From Karstenula rhodostoma CBS 690.94 (Eukaryota > Ascomycota > Dothideomycetes > Pleosporales > Didymosphaeriaceae): a stretch of DNA of 64,000 nt. The notes beneath the pieces were generated by a model, which was not told where the DNA came from, made no database searches, and saw nothing but the letters and a program-made list of their open reading frames with translations. Positions 33,079-44,000 of this stretch are shown one piece after another. Positions within the stretch are counted from its first letter, which is position 1. Each line of letters starts with the position of its first letter. Made by a program: the position numbers and the translations under genes. The stretch covers positions 434,001 to 498,000 of the forward strand of contig MU001495.1 of the NCBI GenBank assembly GCA_010093485.1. Reading direction: 5' to 3'.

Positions 33079-34156
33079 TCAAAGTCGGGAAGCATCTGTG
33101 GCCGTGGACCTGCTCTGCAACCTGACCACATTTTGCTCCTGCTCGGGGCCACCAGAAAACGTCCATCTTCCGTCCGCCACCTCGTCGTCGCTCGCCAGGT
33201 CGAGTCTCCGCAACTCCCGCCTCATGTAGCCCACAATCTGCGCCAGCTTCTCGAAGTCGACGTCTTCTCGGCCCGCAAACAGATTCCTCCAGATTGCTGT
33301 CGCCAGCACCGCGTCTCCCTTCATGATGCCTTCGTCGTAAGATAGCAGCACGGCGCGCCACTGCGAGAAGATATCTTTCAGATATTTTTGGCGCAGTGAG
33401 TTTGCGTGGATCTTATGCCAGACTACAAGGCGGTCCTCAGCCGCGTAGAAGGCGTGATTGGTGAGATGCTGAATCCAGACGGGCGCATGCGTCGTGGGGA
33501 ACATGCGGAAGCGAACCTGCATCAGGTACATGTGTATAAAGGTGACCTGCGCCCAATTAATGAACGTCGGAGCAAGGCCGAGCTCTGCATCCGTCAGTAT
33601 ATGATGCATGCGTTAGCTTCATGGGATTCCTACCCTTGAACCACCAGCTCTCGCTCACACCAAGATGCGCTCCTGTCTCATCGCGAGGGATCTCTTCGTT
33701 CTTCTCCAACGCTTGCGGTATCGTGTAATCGGCATGTCGTGTGCATTCCTTCATCAATTGCTGCGTCGCGGCATATGCGACGTAGGTTTCCGTCATCAGC
33801 GGCGCCTTCTCGCGCAGTTTCGCGGCTATTCCACGCAGCGCGCTCCCGGTATTGGGACCCACCTCTATCGGGATAGATGTGGAGCGCTGTCCTGAAGGCT
33901 TTGCGGGCTGCGAGATGGGCTGCGACGCCGGCTGGGCCGCTGAAATGGAGGTCGTCGCATGGTATGAGCTTGGTGCGGTCGTGGAGAGGTTTCGCGCGGC
34001 CTCTGTCCGAAGGAGATTTGACGCTTTACGAGGTGAACTAGCCTGCAACTATCAGTGCATGTCCGTAGTCACCCGCAGTGGGCGTACCTGTAGTAAAGAG
34101 GAAGATTGCCTCGAAAGGGCCCTCGAGCAGGCTCTGCATGTGTATTTCGTGGCCAT
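33079..34156 (-). CDS. cbp3: Cbp3/UQCC1-type ubiquinol-cytochrome c chaperone, 327 aa
   Basis: Exons (minus) 34088-34156, 33634-34042 and 33079-33584, total 984 nt, with introns of 45 and 49 nt. The first 45 residues are basic and Ser-rich (MATKYTCRACSRALSRQSSS), as in a mitochondrial presequence. The chaperone domain follows: YVAYAATQQLMKECTRHADY, then WWFKELGLAPTFINWAQVTF, RFRMFPTTHAPVWIQHLTNH, and DIFSQWRAVLLSYDEGIMKG. This matches the ubiquinol-cytochrome c chaperone family. In yeast, Cbp3 with Cbp6 binds mitoribosomes and newly made cytochrome b, promoting its synthesis and its insertion into complex III. The split codon at the second junction (G plus AG) restores the conserved WFKELGL. 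Confidence 0.9.
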
Positions 34157-34521
34157 GGCTGGGTGGTGTGGTGTAGATGGTGCTGTCGCCCCTGCCAAAA
34201 AGTTAGACGCGAAGTCGCGCGCCTTCCGCAACGCACGGATCCATGACTTCACCACTCTGGACGGCACCTCGTCACTATCCATCATCAGCCACCACCATCG
34301 CTGTTCGATTGCAATGTCAACCCGTATTCAGCGTTGATCCTGATTCATTGAACTACTCACTTGATTCGTCCGTACTGCCTGGTCTTCCAATGCATGACTT
34401 CGTCCAACAAGATTATCCTACCCCAGGGCCCCGGCCATGTTGAAGACTCGTGACACGACGTTCCATGTCCGTAACAGCGTCTGCCCATATGAGATCGTAG
34501 GCTTCCATACACCATAATGCA
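34157..34521. other. Intergenic region upstream of cbp3
   Basis: Promoter of cbp3 (minus) and 3' flank of the next minus-strand gene. No gene is seen. Confidence 0.5.
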
Positions 34522-35112
34522 TCAAAGCTTCAGACCCTCCTCCAAGCTCTCCGCCAACTGCATCACCGTCTCAATATGGTCAGCCTCAAGATCCATCTTC
34601 CCCATGATCATGCCCAACTCGGCATCACCCTGCTTCTCAGCCTCCAGGTGCCGATAAATCATACACGCATGCACCACCCCAAACACAACCGCCGACACCT
34701 CCCGCGTAGAGTCCCACCACGCCATATTGCACTGGCGCGCAGCCTCAAGCAGCAGGTCAATCACCAGCTTGCGCTCAATCACCGTGCCCACCTTCAACGG
34801 CAGCATGGCAATGAGCTGGCATACGTCGTGCAGGAAGCCGGGAGCAGGGGGGAAAACGAGGCTGGACGCTTCGAAGCCCTTCTGCAGAATGGAGACTTGG
34901 AACTTCATATTCCGAGCGTCCAAGTCCCCGCGGATGCACTTGGCGTACTCGTAAATCCAGGCTTCGCCGGGCGATGTGGGGCCGTTGAAGAGGATGGACT
35001 TGACCTGACTGAGGATGCGGTGGTGGATTTGGGCGGCGTGGCAAGGGGTCGTGGTGCAGTTTTGGGCTGCGGTTGAGGTTGAGACAACCCGGAGTTGTGG
35101 CTGGAATGCCAT
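34522..35112 (-). CDS. Hypothetical helical protein, 196 aa
   Basis: A single open frame with ATG at 35112. Apart from a polar N-terminus the protein appears all-helical and globular: QIHHRILSQVKSILFNG, GEAWIYEYAKCIRGDLDARN, a hydrophobic segment (LHDVCQLIAMLPLKVGTVIE), and a C-terminal acidic helix (IETVMQLAESLEEGLKL). No catalytic motif, transmembrane helix or signal peptide is visible, and I do not recognise the family. Consistent hydrophobic periodicity and the lack of low complexity make it a credible gene. No intron is needed. Confidence 0.65.
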   Translation of the reverse strand: MAFQPQLRVVSTSTAAQNCTTTPCHAAQIHHRILSQVKSILFNGPTSPGEAWIYEYAKCIRGDLDARNMKFQVSILQKGFEASSLVFPPAPGFLHDVCQLIAMLPLKVGTVIERKLVIDLLLEAARQCNMAWWDSTREVSAVVFGVVHACMIYRHLEAEKQGDAELGMIMGKMDLEADHIETVMQLAESLEEGLKL

Positions 35113-36294
35113 GTTGGAGTAGAATGGTGGTGTTTTGGGATGGAAGGGAGATTCGGCCTAAAGAGCAGTTGGGGGGCAATGGGATAGGTGCTGTGGTTGT
35201 ATGCGGAAGCGGCTCGCGATCAACTCAGCGTTGCGTGGGTGAGGTGGAAATGGTACTGATAGTGACACTGGGAAGATTACATATGGATGGGTGGAGGTAC
35301 GGGGAGGCGCGACATCCAGTGAACCACTTCGAAGTCTCATCACGTGTGAGTACACCTGACCATTACCACACCTGCTCCTGCGAAGAAAGACCTGAATAGG
35401 TGAAGTTTTAACCTGGGCAGGCTCCACATCGCTTACAATCTTTATCTATATACAATGTTAATTGCAAGACGGACGGTGGGGATGATCGAGCATATTCTCA
35501 GAAAAATGAGCTTAGGGCCGCACCAGTACAATGACGACTAATGCCCACATCGCGTCGACCCTATGAGAGCAAGAAGTGTGGATCTTCGATCGATTTCCCC
35601 GACCAAGGACCAAGTTCCAAGGTTTTCCAGCCGCTCAACTAACAACAAAAATTTCATAAAACAGTGGACAGCAGACACAACACCTGGGGTAAAACCACAG
35701 CGTTTCCAGCCTGGCCCCGTGGCCTATGGTCATGGCCGCGTTCGTTTGCACAGTCTTTGGTGTCTAGATACTGCTATCAAAATAAAAAGGTCTTAGTGGA
35801 GTGTTGCAGAAGAAGTAACAAAACAGCTTCAACGCGTAGGTCAGCTAACTAAATCTTGGAGCAGACCCGAGCGGCAGTGAACGGAAATATTGGTTCACGG
35901 CCATATGAATAGCCGGAATGGCATTGGAAAGACTTTTCTCCATGCACGGGTTCTCGAAAGGTCGTTCAACTGCGTAGCTATCGACTCCTCACGTATGAGT
36001 GCGAACCATGAACATGCCAAAAAAATCAACCGAAAGAAGAAGCTGGGTCTTGAGCACGAAATCTACACAGTACGACGTTGGGGCTCTGACTGACTTCGTA
36101 CGGATTCCTACTTATCAAGTTGAGGTATTCTGGAAACGGAAGGAACACATTTGGCCTGCACGTGCCTCTGCCTTCACCTCACTAGCGGCTCACTAGCGGC
36201 CCTCTCTGTCGACAAGCAGCTATTAGAAGGCCCGCCCACCTGGAAAAGCACGTCGCACAAGCTCTCTCACCACCCTCGCCATTGCTTGCTCACC
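35113..36294. other. Intergenic region, promoters of two divergent genes
   Basis: About 1.2 kb with only short frames. The right end carries a block at 36158-36179 containing CACGTG that recurs before the second secreted-protein gene. Confidence 0.5.
36158..36179 (+). promoter_or_regulatory. Duplicated promoter block with CACGTG, copy 1
   Basis: 22 bp starting GCACGTGCCTCT, 137 bp before the ATG at 36295. The same block with one mismatch occurs at 37450-37471 before the paralogue. CACGTG is a palindromic E-box bound by bHLH factors. Retention may reflect function or simply recent duplication. Confidence 0.5.
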
Positions 36295-37022
36295 ATGGCG
36301 GCGACGTTCGCGTACCTCATGACCATTTTGGTCGCTCTCATCCAGTTCATGTTAGTGTCGGCAGACTTCGATCTTTATCGTGTAGCCGGCAGTACCCCCT
36401 GGAAAGGTCACCGCGTCAGATCGTCGGATATAACTGGGCCACTCCCGCCATTTGTACCGATCGACCTTGGCTGGCAACTCTTCGACTGGGACGCCGAACC
36501 TACGTGTGAACGACTCCTCCACGCTCCCTTGTACCCTACATCGAAGGACCTGAGCCACGGCCGACTGGGTGTGCGCTGCGTAGGCAAGTGCAGCATCTAT
36601 GATGTAAGTCTTGCAACTCAATCTACCCTCTCTACTCGAATGCTAACCTTCTTTAGCGACCTTGGGGCCATGTTAAGCTCGTCGAATTCCACTTCACGAA
36701 TTTCCCTATCTACCACGCGACTATCTACAACGATGATGGATACGAGCGGGACGGCGGATGGAAGTGGTGGATGTGGGGCGTCGACAACCTGAATTACGGA
36801 GAGTGCTTCACATATGACAATTTCGACTTGGATTGCGAGTATCCCGATATAAAGACGTACATTCGTGTCTCCCGCAAGTTCCGATGCAGTCCGCGAGAGC
36901 ACTCTATCACTGCCAAGTACATCAACGAGGCTTATATGAGTGAAGGCGGAGAAAACATTCTTCATGAGCACCATGGCAAGAGGGCGGTCGGCAATGCAAC
37001 CGCGGTTGCTGGGACGGGTTAA
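36295..37022 (+). CDS. Small secreted protein, tandem copy 1, 224 aa
   Basis: Exons 36295-36603 and 36657-37022 with a 53-nt intron (GTAAGT...GCTAACC...TTTAG). A clear signal peptide (FAYLMTILVALIQFMLVSA, cleavage after residue 23) precedes DFDLYRV. The mature part is rich in Trp, Tyr and Asp, with about seven Cys, and includes DLSHGRLGVRC, EFHFTNFPIYHATIYNDDGY, WWMWGVDNLNYGECF and RVSRKFRC. The family is not recognised; it resembles small secreted, possibly effector-like, fungal proteins. It is clearly paralogous to the gene at 37658. Relative to that copy it stops earlier: the region after its TAA still encodes recognisable C-terminal residues in frame (SFVYHED against PLIYHEG). No toxin activity is implied. 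Confidence 0.8.
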
Positions 37023-37115
37023 GCTGTTCATCACCTGAACTCCTTCGTTTATCATGAAGATTTGGCGGGGTTAAGTTGTCAATCACCCGAATGCCTTCAT
37101 TTATCATGAAGGCTT
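37019..37115. repeat. Imperfect 52-bp tandem duplication downstream of copy 1
   Basis: Units 37019-37070 and about 37071-37115 both begin TTAAG and share TCATTTATCATGAAGG/TCGTTTATCATGAAGA. Both correspond to the C-terminal coding part of the paralogue. The 52-bp period shifts the frame. The second unit, read in another frame, gives NAFIYHEGLGVGS and a stop. Confidence 0.7.
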
Positions 37116-37449
37116 AGGCGTCGGAAGCTAAAACTGGAAAAAGGGGGATTTAACTGCGACAGGCGTCCGCCAAGAACAAGCTTCGAATACTTGTTTTCTT
37201 AAAGCTAAAGTGAAGTTCATGTTGGTTCCCAATAAGCTGTGATTACTCGTGGACGGAGAAATTGTTCGACACCTTTGCTCTACGACATTAAGGTCATAGT
37301 GAACCTTAAGTACACAGATCACTTACTCCGAAGTAATGTGCTTTAGGCGCAATGACTATGTGTTGGTTCATACCGAGGATGAAGATACCTGCTTTGACTC
37401 GCGCCCTAAGTAGCACTGCGTTTGCAAGGACCGTGCCTTGCGAAGCACC

Positions 37450-37471
37450 GCACGTGCCTCTACCTTCACCT
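37450..37471 (+). promoter_or_regulatory. Duplicated promoter block with CACGTG, copy 2
   Basis: Matches 36158-36179 with one change, 208 bp before the ATG at 37658. An A-run of 17 bases at about 37530-37546 lies between block and gene and may account for part of the larger spacing. Confidence 0.5.
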
Positions 37472-37657
37472 TTCGAATCTCGCTTAGGGCCATCCCATTT
37501 AATGAGAAGCCTCATGTGCATTTTTTTCAAAAAAAAAAAAAAAAACGTCTGGGTAACTACTAGCACTCAACTTTTCACTCTTCTTACAGGTCCCCTTCTC
37601 TCCAACTGCTACTCAGACCTCATTTCTACGGCTACACTTCAAGCTATACAACTCGCC

Positions 37658-38352
37658 ATGTCGGCGAAGTTCGCATACGTTCTGGTAATTTTAGTCGCCT
37701 TGATACAGTTCACTTCAGCAAACTTTGACCTATACCATGCCCACGGCCACAAGGCCTCAGGACCTGCCCCCGGTGTGGACATCAACGGTTGACAAATCCA
37801 AAACGACAACCCCACCTGTGACCAAGTCGATCGATTCGCAGTCTGGGCGAGGAGGAAGGATCTGAGCCACGGCCGAAAGGACATCCACTGCGAACCAGAG
37901 AAGAAATGCGGCTACGACCATGTACGTCTTCAGTAGCAGGAACTCGACGTCAATGTCAAGTCTCTTTTCAGGCACCGTGGCCCGACGTCAATCTCATCGA
38001 GATGCACTTCACCAACGACTCTCTCTACCACTACACTATCTACAAGAAACGTGGCTACACGGCTCCCGATGGCTCATGGCGATGGTATCTGTACGGCATC
38101 GATGAGTGCTTTGCGTGGGGAGACTACAATTGGGACTGCCAGTGGCCCAGCGATGGCGTATCGGCGAAGGGTTACCGCAAGTTCCGTTGCCTTACCAATG
38201 TTGACGCGAACACGATCAACGCTGCTTTCCACAAGGAGAGTGGTTGGGATCCAGTGTTCGGTAATGCGACTGCGGCTGTTTGGGACGTACGAGCGGTTGG
38301 CGGGATGCTGTCTCCTCTGATCTATCATGAAGGGGCTCGGTTTGGTTCTTAG
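37658..38352 (+). pseudogene. Small secreted protein, tandem copy 2, interrupted by a stop codon
   Basis: Two exons are recognisable: 37658-37921 and 37972-38352, with a 50-nt intron (GTACGT...TTTCAG). The signal peptide (FAYVLVILVALIQFTSA) and the rest align well with copy 1: DLSHGRKDIHC, EMHFTNDSLYHYTIYKKRGY, GIDECFAWGDYNWDCQW, KGYRKFRC. Codon 45, at 37790-37792, is TGA where copy 1 has TGG (Trp), so plain translation ends after 44 residues. Everything after the stop remains open and ends normally in RFGS. Either the copy died recently, or the stop is avoided: an intron from 37790 or nearby to the CAG before VWARRKDLSH would stay in frame but would delete a Cys-containing segment kept in copy 1. 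A sequencing error is also possible. Confidence 0.7.
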
Positions 38353-38779
38353 GAATTGTTTCATGTCGTTTGATTAGGCGGTGTAACCATCTGACAAACT
38401 CCTGGGGATTATGAGAAATGGACGGATAGATGAAGTATCTAGATTACAATCGATAAAAGGTTTCCTTTACGTGTCTGTGTTAGGAACGTTCGGCCCATAT
38501 ATGTCTTTCGCAAGCCGATCTATACAAGGCGGTCACCAGACTATCTATTATAGGAAAACATGGATAGAGCACATAGATGGATCTCCATCATTTTACGAAG
38601 TAGTGGTTTTCTAATATTGAATTAAAGGTCTTCATTGCTAGTCTGAGTTCGAGAACGCCCCCGTGTCATGAAATGCTCTATCGAGCTTCTGAACTTGTAC
38701 GTACATCCTGGATCGAACAGAACATCTAGATCTGATGGGAATGCCAGCAACGCCTCGCAAATAGCCGTAATCCCCGTTT
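38353..38779. other. Convergent intergenic region
   Basis: 3' flanks of the secreted-protein copy (plus) and the HExxH gene (minus). No gene is seen. Confidence 0.55.
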
Positions 38780-41041
38780 TTACATGATCAGATAACCTTC
38801 ATCCGCTGGTGAAATCAACCCATTAATATCACCCTTCAAATGTCCTCGCTTAAGCAGCCGCTTCTCGTCGACATCCAACATGACGTCGCATATAGAGAAC
38901 GGCTTGTGCTCATGGACGTCACCAGATTGCATGGTCGTTGCAACGTCAGGAATGAGCTGTTCCACGCTCAGCTTGTCGAAAACCTTCAGGAGCGCGTTCC
39001 TACGGGCCTCTTCCTCGCAAAAGTCCGCAAACTCTGCTGCAAGAACCTCAGCATCCAACTGACCAAAAGCCCCCACGGAAGCTTTATGAAAGGCCCCGAC
39101 GGTATGATTCTCTAGTAGCGCGTAGTTACTTATGAAGCGATCCTCAGGCTCTTTCAGCTTGTGCTTCTTGCCTGTAATATTGTACGGAAATGCAGTGTCC
39201 TCCTCCCACTTCCGCTTCTCGTGCTTGCTGCACACTACCCTATCTGTGAGCAGCGCTTTCACGTTGATCCGGCTATACGTGGTCTCCCAAGCGAGGGCGA
39301 ACTCCTTCTCTTGGATAGTGTAGCCGTGCTCATTCTCCATCTCCGAGTGCGCAACATTGATGTGGATTCCGAGTACGCCCTTCTGGGTATAAACACTGGC
39401 GTACGGCCACGCCACGGCAAAGACGTCCTCCTCATGAGACGAAGTATTGTAAGTGATGCACCACCCTGGAATTGGGTAGTTCTTCTTGTGTCGGATCGCA
39501 TAAGAACTGGCTTCGTCCCGCATGAACCCTAACCCTTCTTGAGCGACCTTGTCCCAGGTACTTCGCAAATACCACTTCTGCACCCAGGTGATTGGCATAA
39601 GATGCTGGACGAGGTCATCAATCTCCGTAGATCCTACATCCACCTGACCTGGATAGAAATCACTCAGGTTTGCAAGAGACTGCTCGAATAGCCCGAGGGG
39701 TGAGCCCGTCGGTGACCAAAGGCCATTTAAACAATGACCAAACGTATCTTGCTCATATGAGTACCCCATTTCACGAACGCGGCTGAGTGGCCCATGCCGT
39801 GCAAAGCTAGGTTCCCCACCGTTTCTACTCACGAAGCGATGGGAGGTGTTGTAGAAGACGTGCGCAATCTCGTGCAACAGCGTCTTCGCCATGAAGAAGA
39901 TTTTGATCAGGTACGGAACCCTTGTGGAAACGCTAGATCCATATTGAGATAGGATATAGTCGTGACTGATTACAATGCGAGTCGCTTTAGGATTGTATAA
40001 GTCGATGTCCATGCTGGCGTAGCCCTTGCGAACAGTACCTGCAGTGGCATTGGGTTTCTTGGTGTCCGCGCAAAAGAACAAGGTGGATTTCGCAATCTTC
40101 GAAAGGATGCCCTCCACAACCTCCTGCCGTTGTTCCTTTGTAAGTGGTTGGGATGGAGGGTCGATGAATCTACGCCCCTTGTGGTCTTGTTTGACAACCC
40201 CAGTCGATACGTGCTCAAACCACTCCCAGCAAGTCGGAACCGTCAGAAACATCGACGCAAGACGCAAAGCGGGCTGCAGGATATGCCAATGCTGGTCATT
40301 CAAGTCTGGCCATCGTGGTCGAGCCAGCACTGGATGAATGCTGTTGGTCAGCTCGTCGGGCATAGGCAAAAACTTAACTGCAGCGTTAAGCCGCGATCGT
40401 TGTGCCACCATTTCCATCACTCGAAGAATCTGGGACTGATCAACTCTAGGAACCTGGGCTGGGTCGACTGCTTCGCTGGTACGAGGATCGGCCAATAGTG
40501 TCTTTGTATCTTGATACCATTGGCAGTTTGTACTGTGACGAGAGAGCAACGCGGTCACTTCCAGAAGAGTGCTATGCCTGATTCTAGGATGCAACTTTGC
40601 TGCGGAAGGGTTGCTCGAGCTGATCTCGGGCGGAACCCCCTTCCGCTTTAGATGCTTGCTCCCAGAGCCGTTGCCACGAGATGCATCGAGGGGTAAGAGT
40701 ATACGGAACAGAGTTTGGCGGTCAATCATTGGGATATCCTCCGGGGAGAGGACAGGCGCTGGTAGACTCCACTCAGGCTTCAACTTCCACTCTTCGGTAT
40801 CATTCGCTTTGTCCATCTGAATGATCGCAATCGTGTTCAGAGCAGTCGAGAACTCATCAATGAAGTACGGAACGGCCCGAAAAGACTCGCGGAAGTTGTC
40901 GAGTATCAAGTCCGTTGACGCAACGCCGCCACGCGCGAGGAGAAATTCGTGAACAAGAGAGATCAACTGGCGATTATCTAGGGAGATGGATTGCAGCGTA
41001 TTTTTCCGCGAGGAGCCGGATTCAGGCTGTGGTTGTGCCAT
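38780..41041 (-). CDS. Fungal protein with an HExxH (zincin-like) motif, 753 aa
   Basis: A single open frame with ATG at 41041; upstream only a GTG extends it. The N-terminal 60 residues (RQLISLVHEFLLARGGVAST, then DLILDNFRESF) could be a winged-helix-like domain. The middle has charged helices. Around residue 390 lies MAKTLLHEIAHVFYNTSHRF, an HEIAH zinc-binding motif in a hydrophobic helix, as in zinc-dependent proteases. It is followed by GYSYEQDTFGHCLNG, where the Glu or the His could supply a third ligand. The C-terminal half is Tyr/Trp-rich and globular and ends in an acidic segment. I do not recognise the family. The motif alone does not prove protease activity: HExxH occurs by chance. 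No signal peptide or transmembrane helix is seen, so it would be intracellular. Confidence 0.75.
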   Translation of the reverse strand: MAQPQPESGSSRKNTLQSISLDNRQLISLVHEFLLARGGVASTDLILDNFRESFRAVPYFIDEFSTALNTIAIIQMDKANDTEEWKLKPEWSLPAPVLSPEDIPMIDRQTLFRILLPLDASRGNGSGSKHLKRKGVPPEISSSNPSAAKLHPRIRHSTLLEVTALLSRHSTNCQWYQDTKTLLADPRTSEAVDPAQVPRVDQSQILRVMEMVAQRSRLNAAVKFLPMPDELTNSIHPVLARPRWPDLNDQHWHILQPALRLASMFLTVPTCWEWFEHVSTGVVKQDHKGRRFIDPPSQPLTKEQRQEVVEGILSKIAKSTLFFCADTKKPNATAGTVRKGYASMDIDLYNPKATRIVISHDYILSQYGSSVSTRVPYLIKIFFMAKTLLHEIAHVFYNTSHRFVSRNGGEPSFARHGPLSRVREMGYSYEQDTFGHCLNGLWSPTGSPLGLFEQSLANLSDFYPGQVDVGSTEIDDLVQHLMPITWVQKWYLRSTWDKVAQEGLGFMRDEASSYAIRHKKNYPIPGWCITYNTSSHEEDVFAVAWPYASVYTQKGVLGIHINVAHSEMENEHGYTIQEKEFALAWETTYSRINVKALLTDRVVCSKHEKRKWEEDTAFPYNITGKKHKLKEPEDRFISNYALLENHTVGAFHKASVGAFGQLDAEVLAAEFADFCEEEARRNALLKVFDKLSVEQLIPDVATTMQSGDVHEHKPFSICDVMLDVDEKRLLKRGHLKGDINGLISPADEGYLIM

Positions 41042-44000
41042 CTTGCGAGGGTTGACAGTGCTGCAAGACACTCCGTGGGTGGTAGTGGGTTGTAGGGAAG
41101 CATAAGGCGATACGTCTTTATACGAAAGGTCAGGAACTCGTTTGTAGGAAATTCACTTCAAGGACTGTACAAAAAGAAGGCCATCTGACCTCCCTCCAAG
41201 GTCGAGTCTGATCGCCCGCCATAGTATTTCACTGGATTTGTGAACACAACATCGCGCATTGCGATAATTCATTGTTCATGTACAAATAAAATGACCATAT
41301 ATACCGCAAAAAAAGTACCTGACCTGCAACTTTCACATTGTGTTTTCAATTGTCGAGAAAAATGGAATACCCCCTTATTTAGCAAGCTCGGTGGCTACTA
41401 TAAGCTTGTCGCGAGATATTTGGGGGAATTTTAACTTTGCCGAATTGGAAGACATGGTAGTATTGAAGCTGATTCGGACTTCTATCGGGCGCTGTTCCTC
41501 GTAGAGAAGAATATCTCGCGGCTGTCGATGTTGGCTTCAAAATGGTAGAAAGTGATGATGCGGTGAAGCTGGATAGAGGGGTCGTCAGCTCCCCTCGAAG
41601 CTCTATATATACGCTACCTGATTGCTGTCATGGGGATGTCTATAGTCATTCGGAATGCTCTTAACTGCGACCATATGTAGACCTGATGGACTACAATCCA
41701 TATAAGACCTTAACGGCTATACAAGGACCCTTACCATCCGCGTACTACTACAAGAGCTCACCGAGAACCAACTTTCGTAATCTTCAGATGCCCTAACGGG
41801 TAAAAGTGGATATGAGACCCTCGGCTAGTACCCGGCACACAGTGAACAAGATCTACTGCCGTTCCCGTGGAAGATTGCCGTAGCCGCCCACCGTGTTTTG
41901 TGTTCCCGCTTCATGGCCGCCAGTGGGCCATCTTCGGGTAGAGGTGATGTCTTCATGCACGTCTGACGTCTGTGGCTGCGGCTCCAGTGCCACCGCGCTC
42001 ATGGTGCACAAGCGGAGCCTCCACCCTGCCGCTGAGCACTCCCTCTTTCTGCCCTGAGTCTGATGGACGTGTAGCGCGCCGGTGGAAGTCGCGGGAACTA
42101 CTAATTGTTCGCCTCACGCTTCGTGTATGCCGCGTGGGGATTGGTCAACGGCTCGGAGCGGGTGTTGCCCCTGGTTCACACTGCATTGTAGTGTTTTCGC
42201 ATTGCGGCAACCGCAGCTGTGATAAACACAGACCGGAGGAGCAAGGTGAGCAACCCAGAGCGAAGAGAGCAGCAAATATAAGCTCAGCCGTACGTCCGTT
42301 ACCTCGTATGATGCAAGCTTGGTATCTCTAGAAACATAGCTCTAGAAGCAGACACCACCTGAACGAGTTGAGCGCTCATCTCCATATGTACTTGCCCGCC
42401 CAGATCAGTCGGAAGCTCGGACGTACCACAATAGAAAGTCTCTCAGTTGCTCTCCGAAATGTGACATATCCGTGGATGGTATAAATAATAGCCACGTGTG
42501 CCTCTCGTATCGGTTTCAGCCAACCGTCGCTAGAGAGACGCTAGCAGCTGCTAGAGACATCGTTCGAACTTAATCCAGGGCATAGCGCCTAACGAGTAAC
42601 ACCGCGAAGGCACCGACGCTCGAAGAGTGGTTGAAAAGGAAAAAGAAGATCAACAAGAGTAATTGGTCGTGGTGACATTTGAACGGAGTCGACGACAGGA
42701 ACAATGGCGGAGCGCAGTAATGGGTGAAAGAACAGGAGGAAATGGTTGTAGAGACAAGAGGGACAACTGATGATTTCCTGATTGTTGACACGAACCACGA
42801 AGTAGTGTCCCGTAGAATCTTAGACAAAACATAGATCAGAGGCGGGGTCCAAGCCACATGTGGTCCCTCTGTTTCGTCAACACTTCTCCATCTTCTGAGA
42901 ACCTCGAAGACTCCCGAAGTTGCATGTCGTAGGCCATTGTTCGGAAAAGAATGCCATCGAATGGAGATCGATCTTTCTAGACCAATGCTAGCGTGGCAAA
43001 TTCAGCGCACTATGGTACCTTCTAGATGTTGCACCGGCTGCGGAATGATCGCTAGCCCGCGTGGAAGATTCCGTGAGGCTGAGATGCTAGGGGCGAGAAG
43101 ACATCCGCGAAGGTCCCAGGTCTTGGGCAATTCGGAAAATCGCAATCCGTCGTATCTTGATAGCGTGGCAGCTATATGTATAGAACTGCGAGCACAAAGC
43201 GTTGCAAAGTCGACCCAATATCATCCTAGACGGATGTTGTTGACTTTGTGGGCATTCTGGACAGCGAGTTGCAATCGTACCGAGTACCGCATACTGGGAG
43301 CACACGTGGCCATGCATGATCATCTCCCACCATCCGTCACAAACTATAAAACGCCACAATACAATGCGATGAATGTTGTGACAGGCGGATCTAATACAGA
43401 GAGGCCTTCCAGAAGATTTCCAAAATAGGTTTCCGGGGCTAACAAGCCATTTCAGGTCTCGAAGAGATGACATTGGTTTACAGTTCGGTTGTGCCCGTGT
43501 CGACTCCAGGTCTGGCGATCACAAATATGAGAATAGTCGTTCACCGGCCTCCATCCGGGGCGGGAAAAATTCGGAAGCAGATTAGTCTAGTTAGCCTTCG
43601 AAAATCGTCTGCGGGGGATCTGTCTTTGACAAACTGATATTGGTTGCTCAGAGAATGTGAAATGCGTTGGAGAGTGGGAGAGGATTGCGTCCAGGCCTAC
43701 CAGTATTTGCCTGGCAGAGATATTCGTCATTTGCAATTTCGCCTTGTAGTAGCCACGTGCCAACAATGGAGCCCGCCGTAGAAGGTAGTGCGACTATGTA
43801 TGTACGCGACAACGGCGCTATGATGGTTTCGGCTTGGAAGCAACAACGGCAGTTTTCAGACGATGATGGCGCTCGGCTCACACGTGCTACAGAACGAGTG
43901 CCTGAGCGATGCGTGAACGTCGTGCAAGCTCGCATCCACCAGTGTGATGTGACGTGCAGCGTTCACCTGCACGAAACAAAAGTCTCCCAAGTGTGAGTGG

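Noticed and set aside
37790..37792. Repeat-induced point mutation as the cause of the stop in copy 2
   Set aside because: The change TGG to TGA is a G to A transition but not in the usual CpA (TpG) context, and the two copies do not show heavy transition loads elsewhere.
42480..42600. tRNA-like segment with TTCGAA
   Set aside because: No acceptor stem or anticodon arm can be paired around it.
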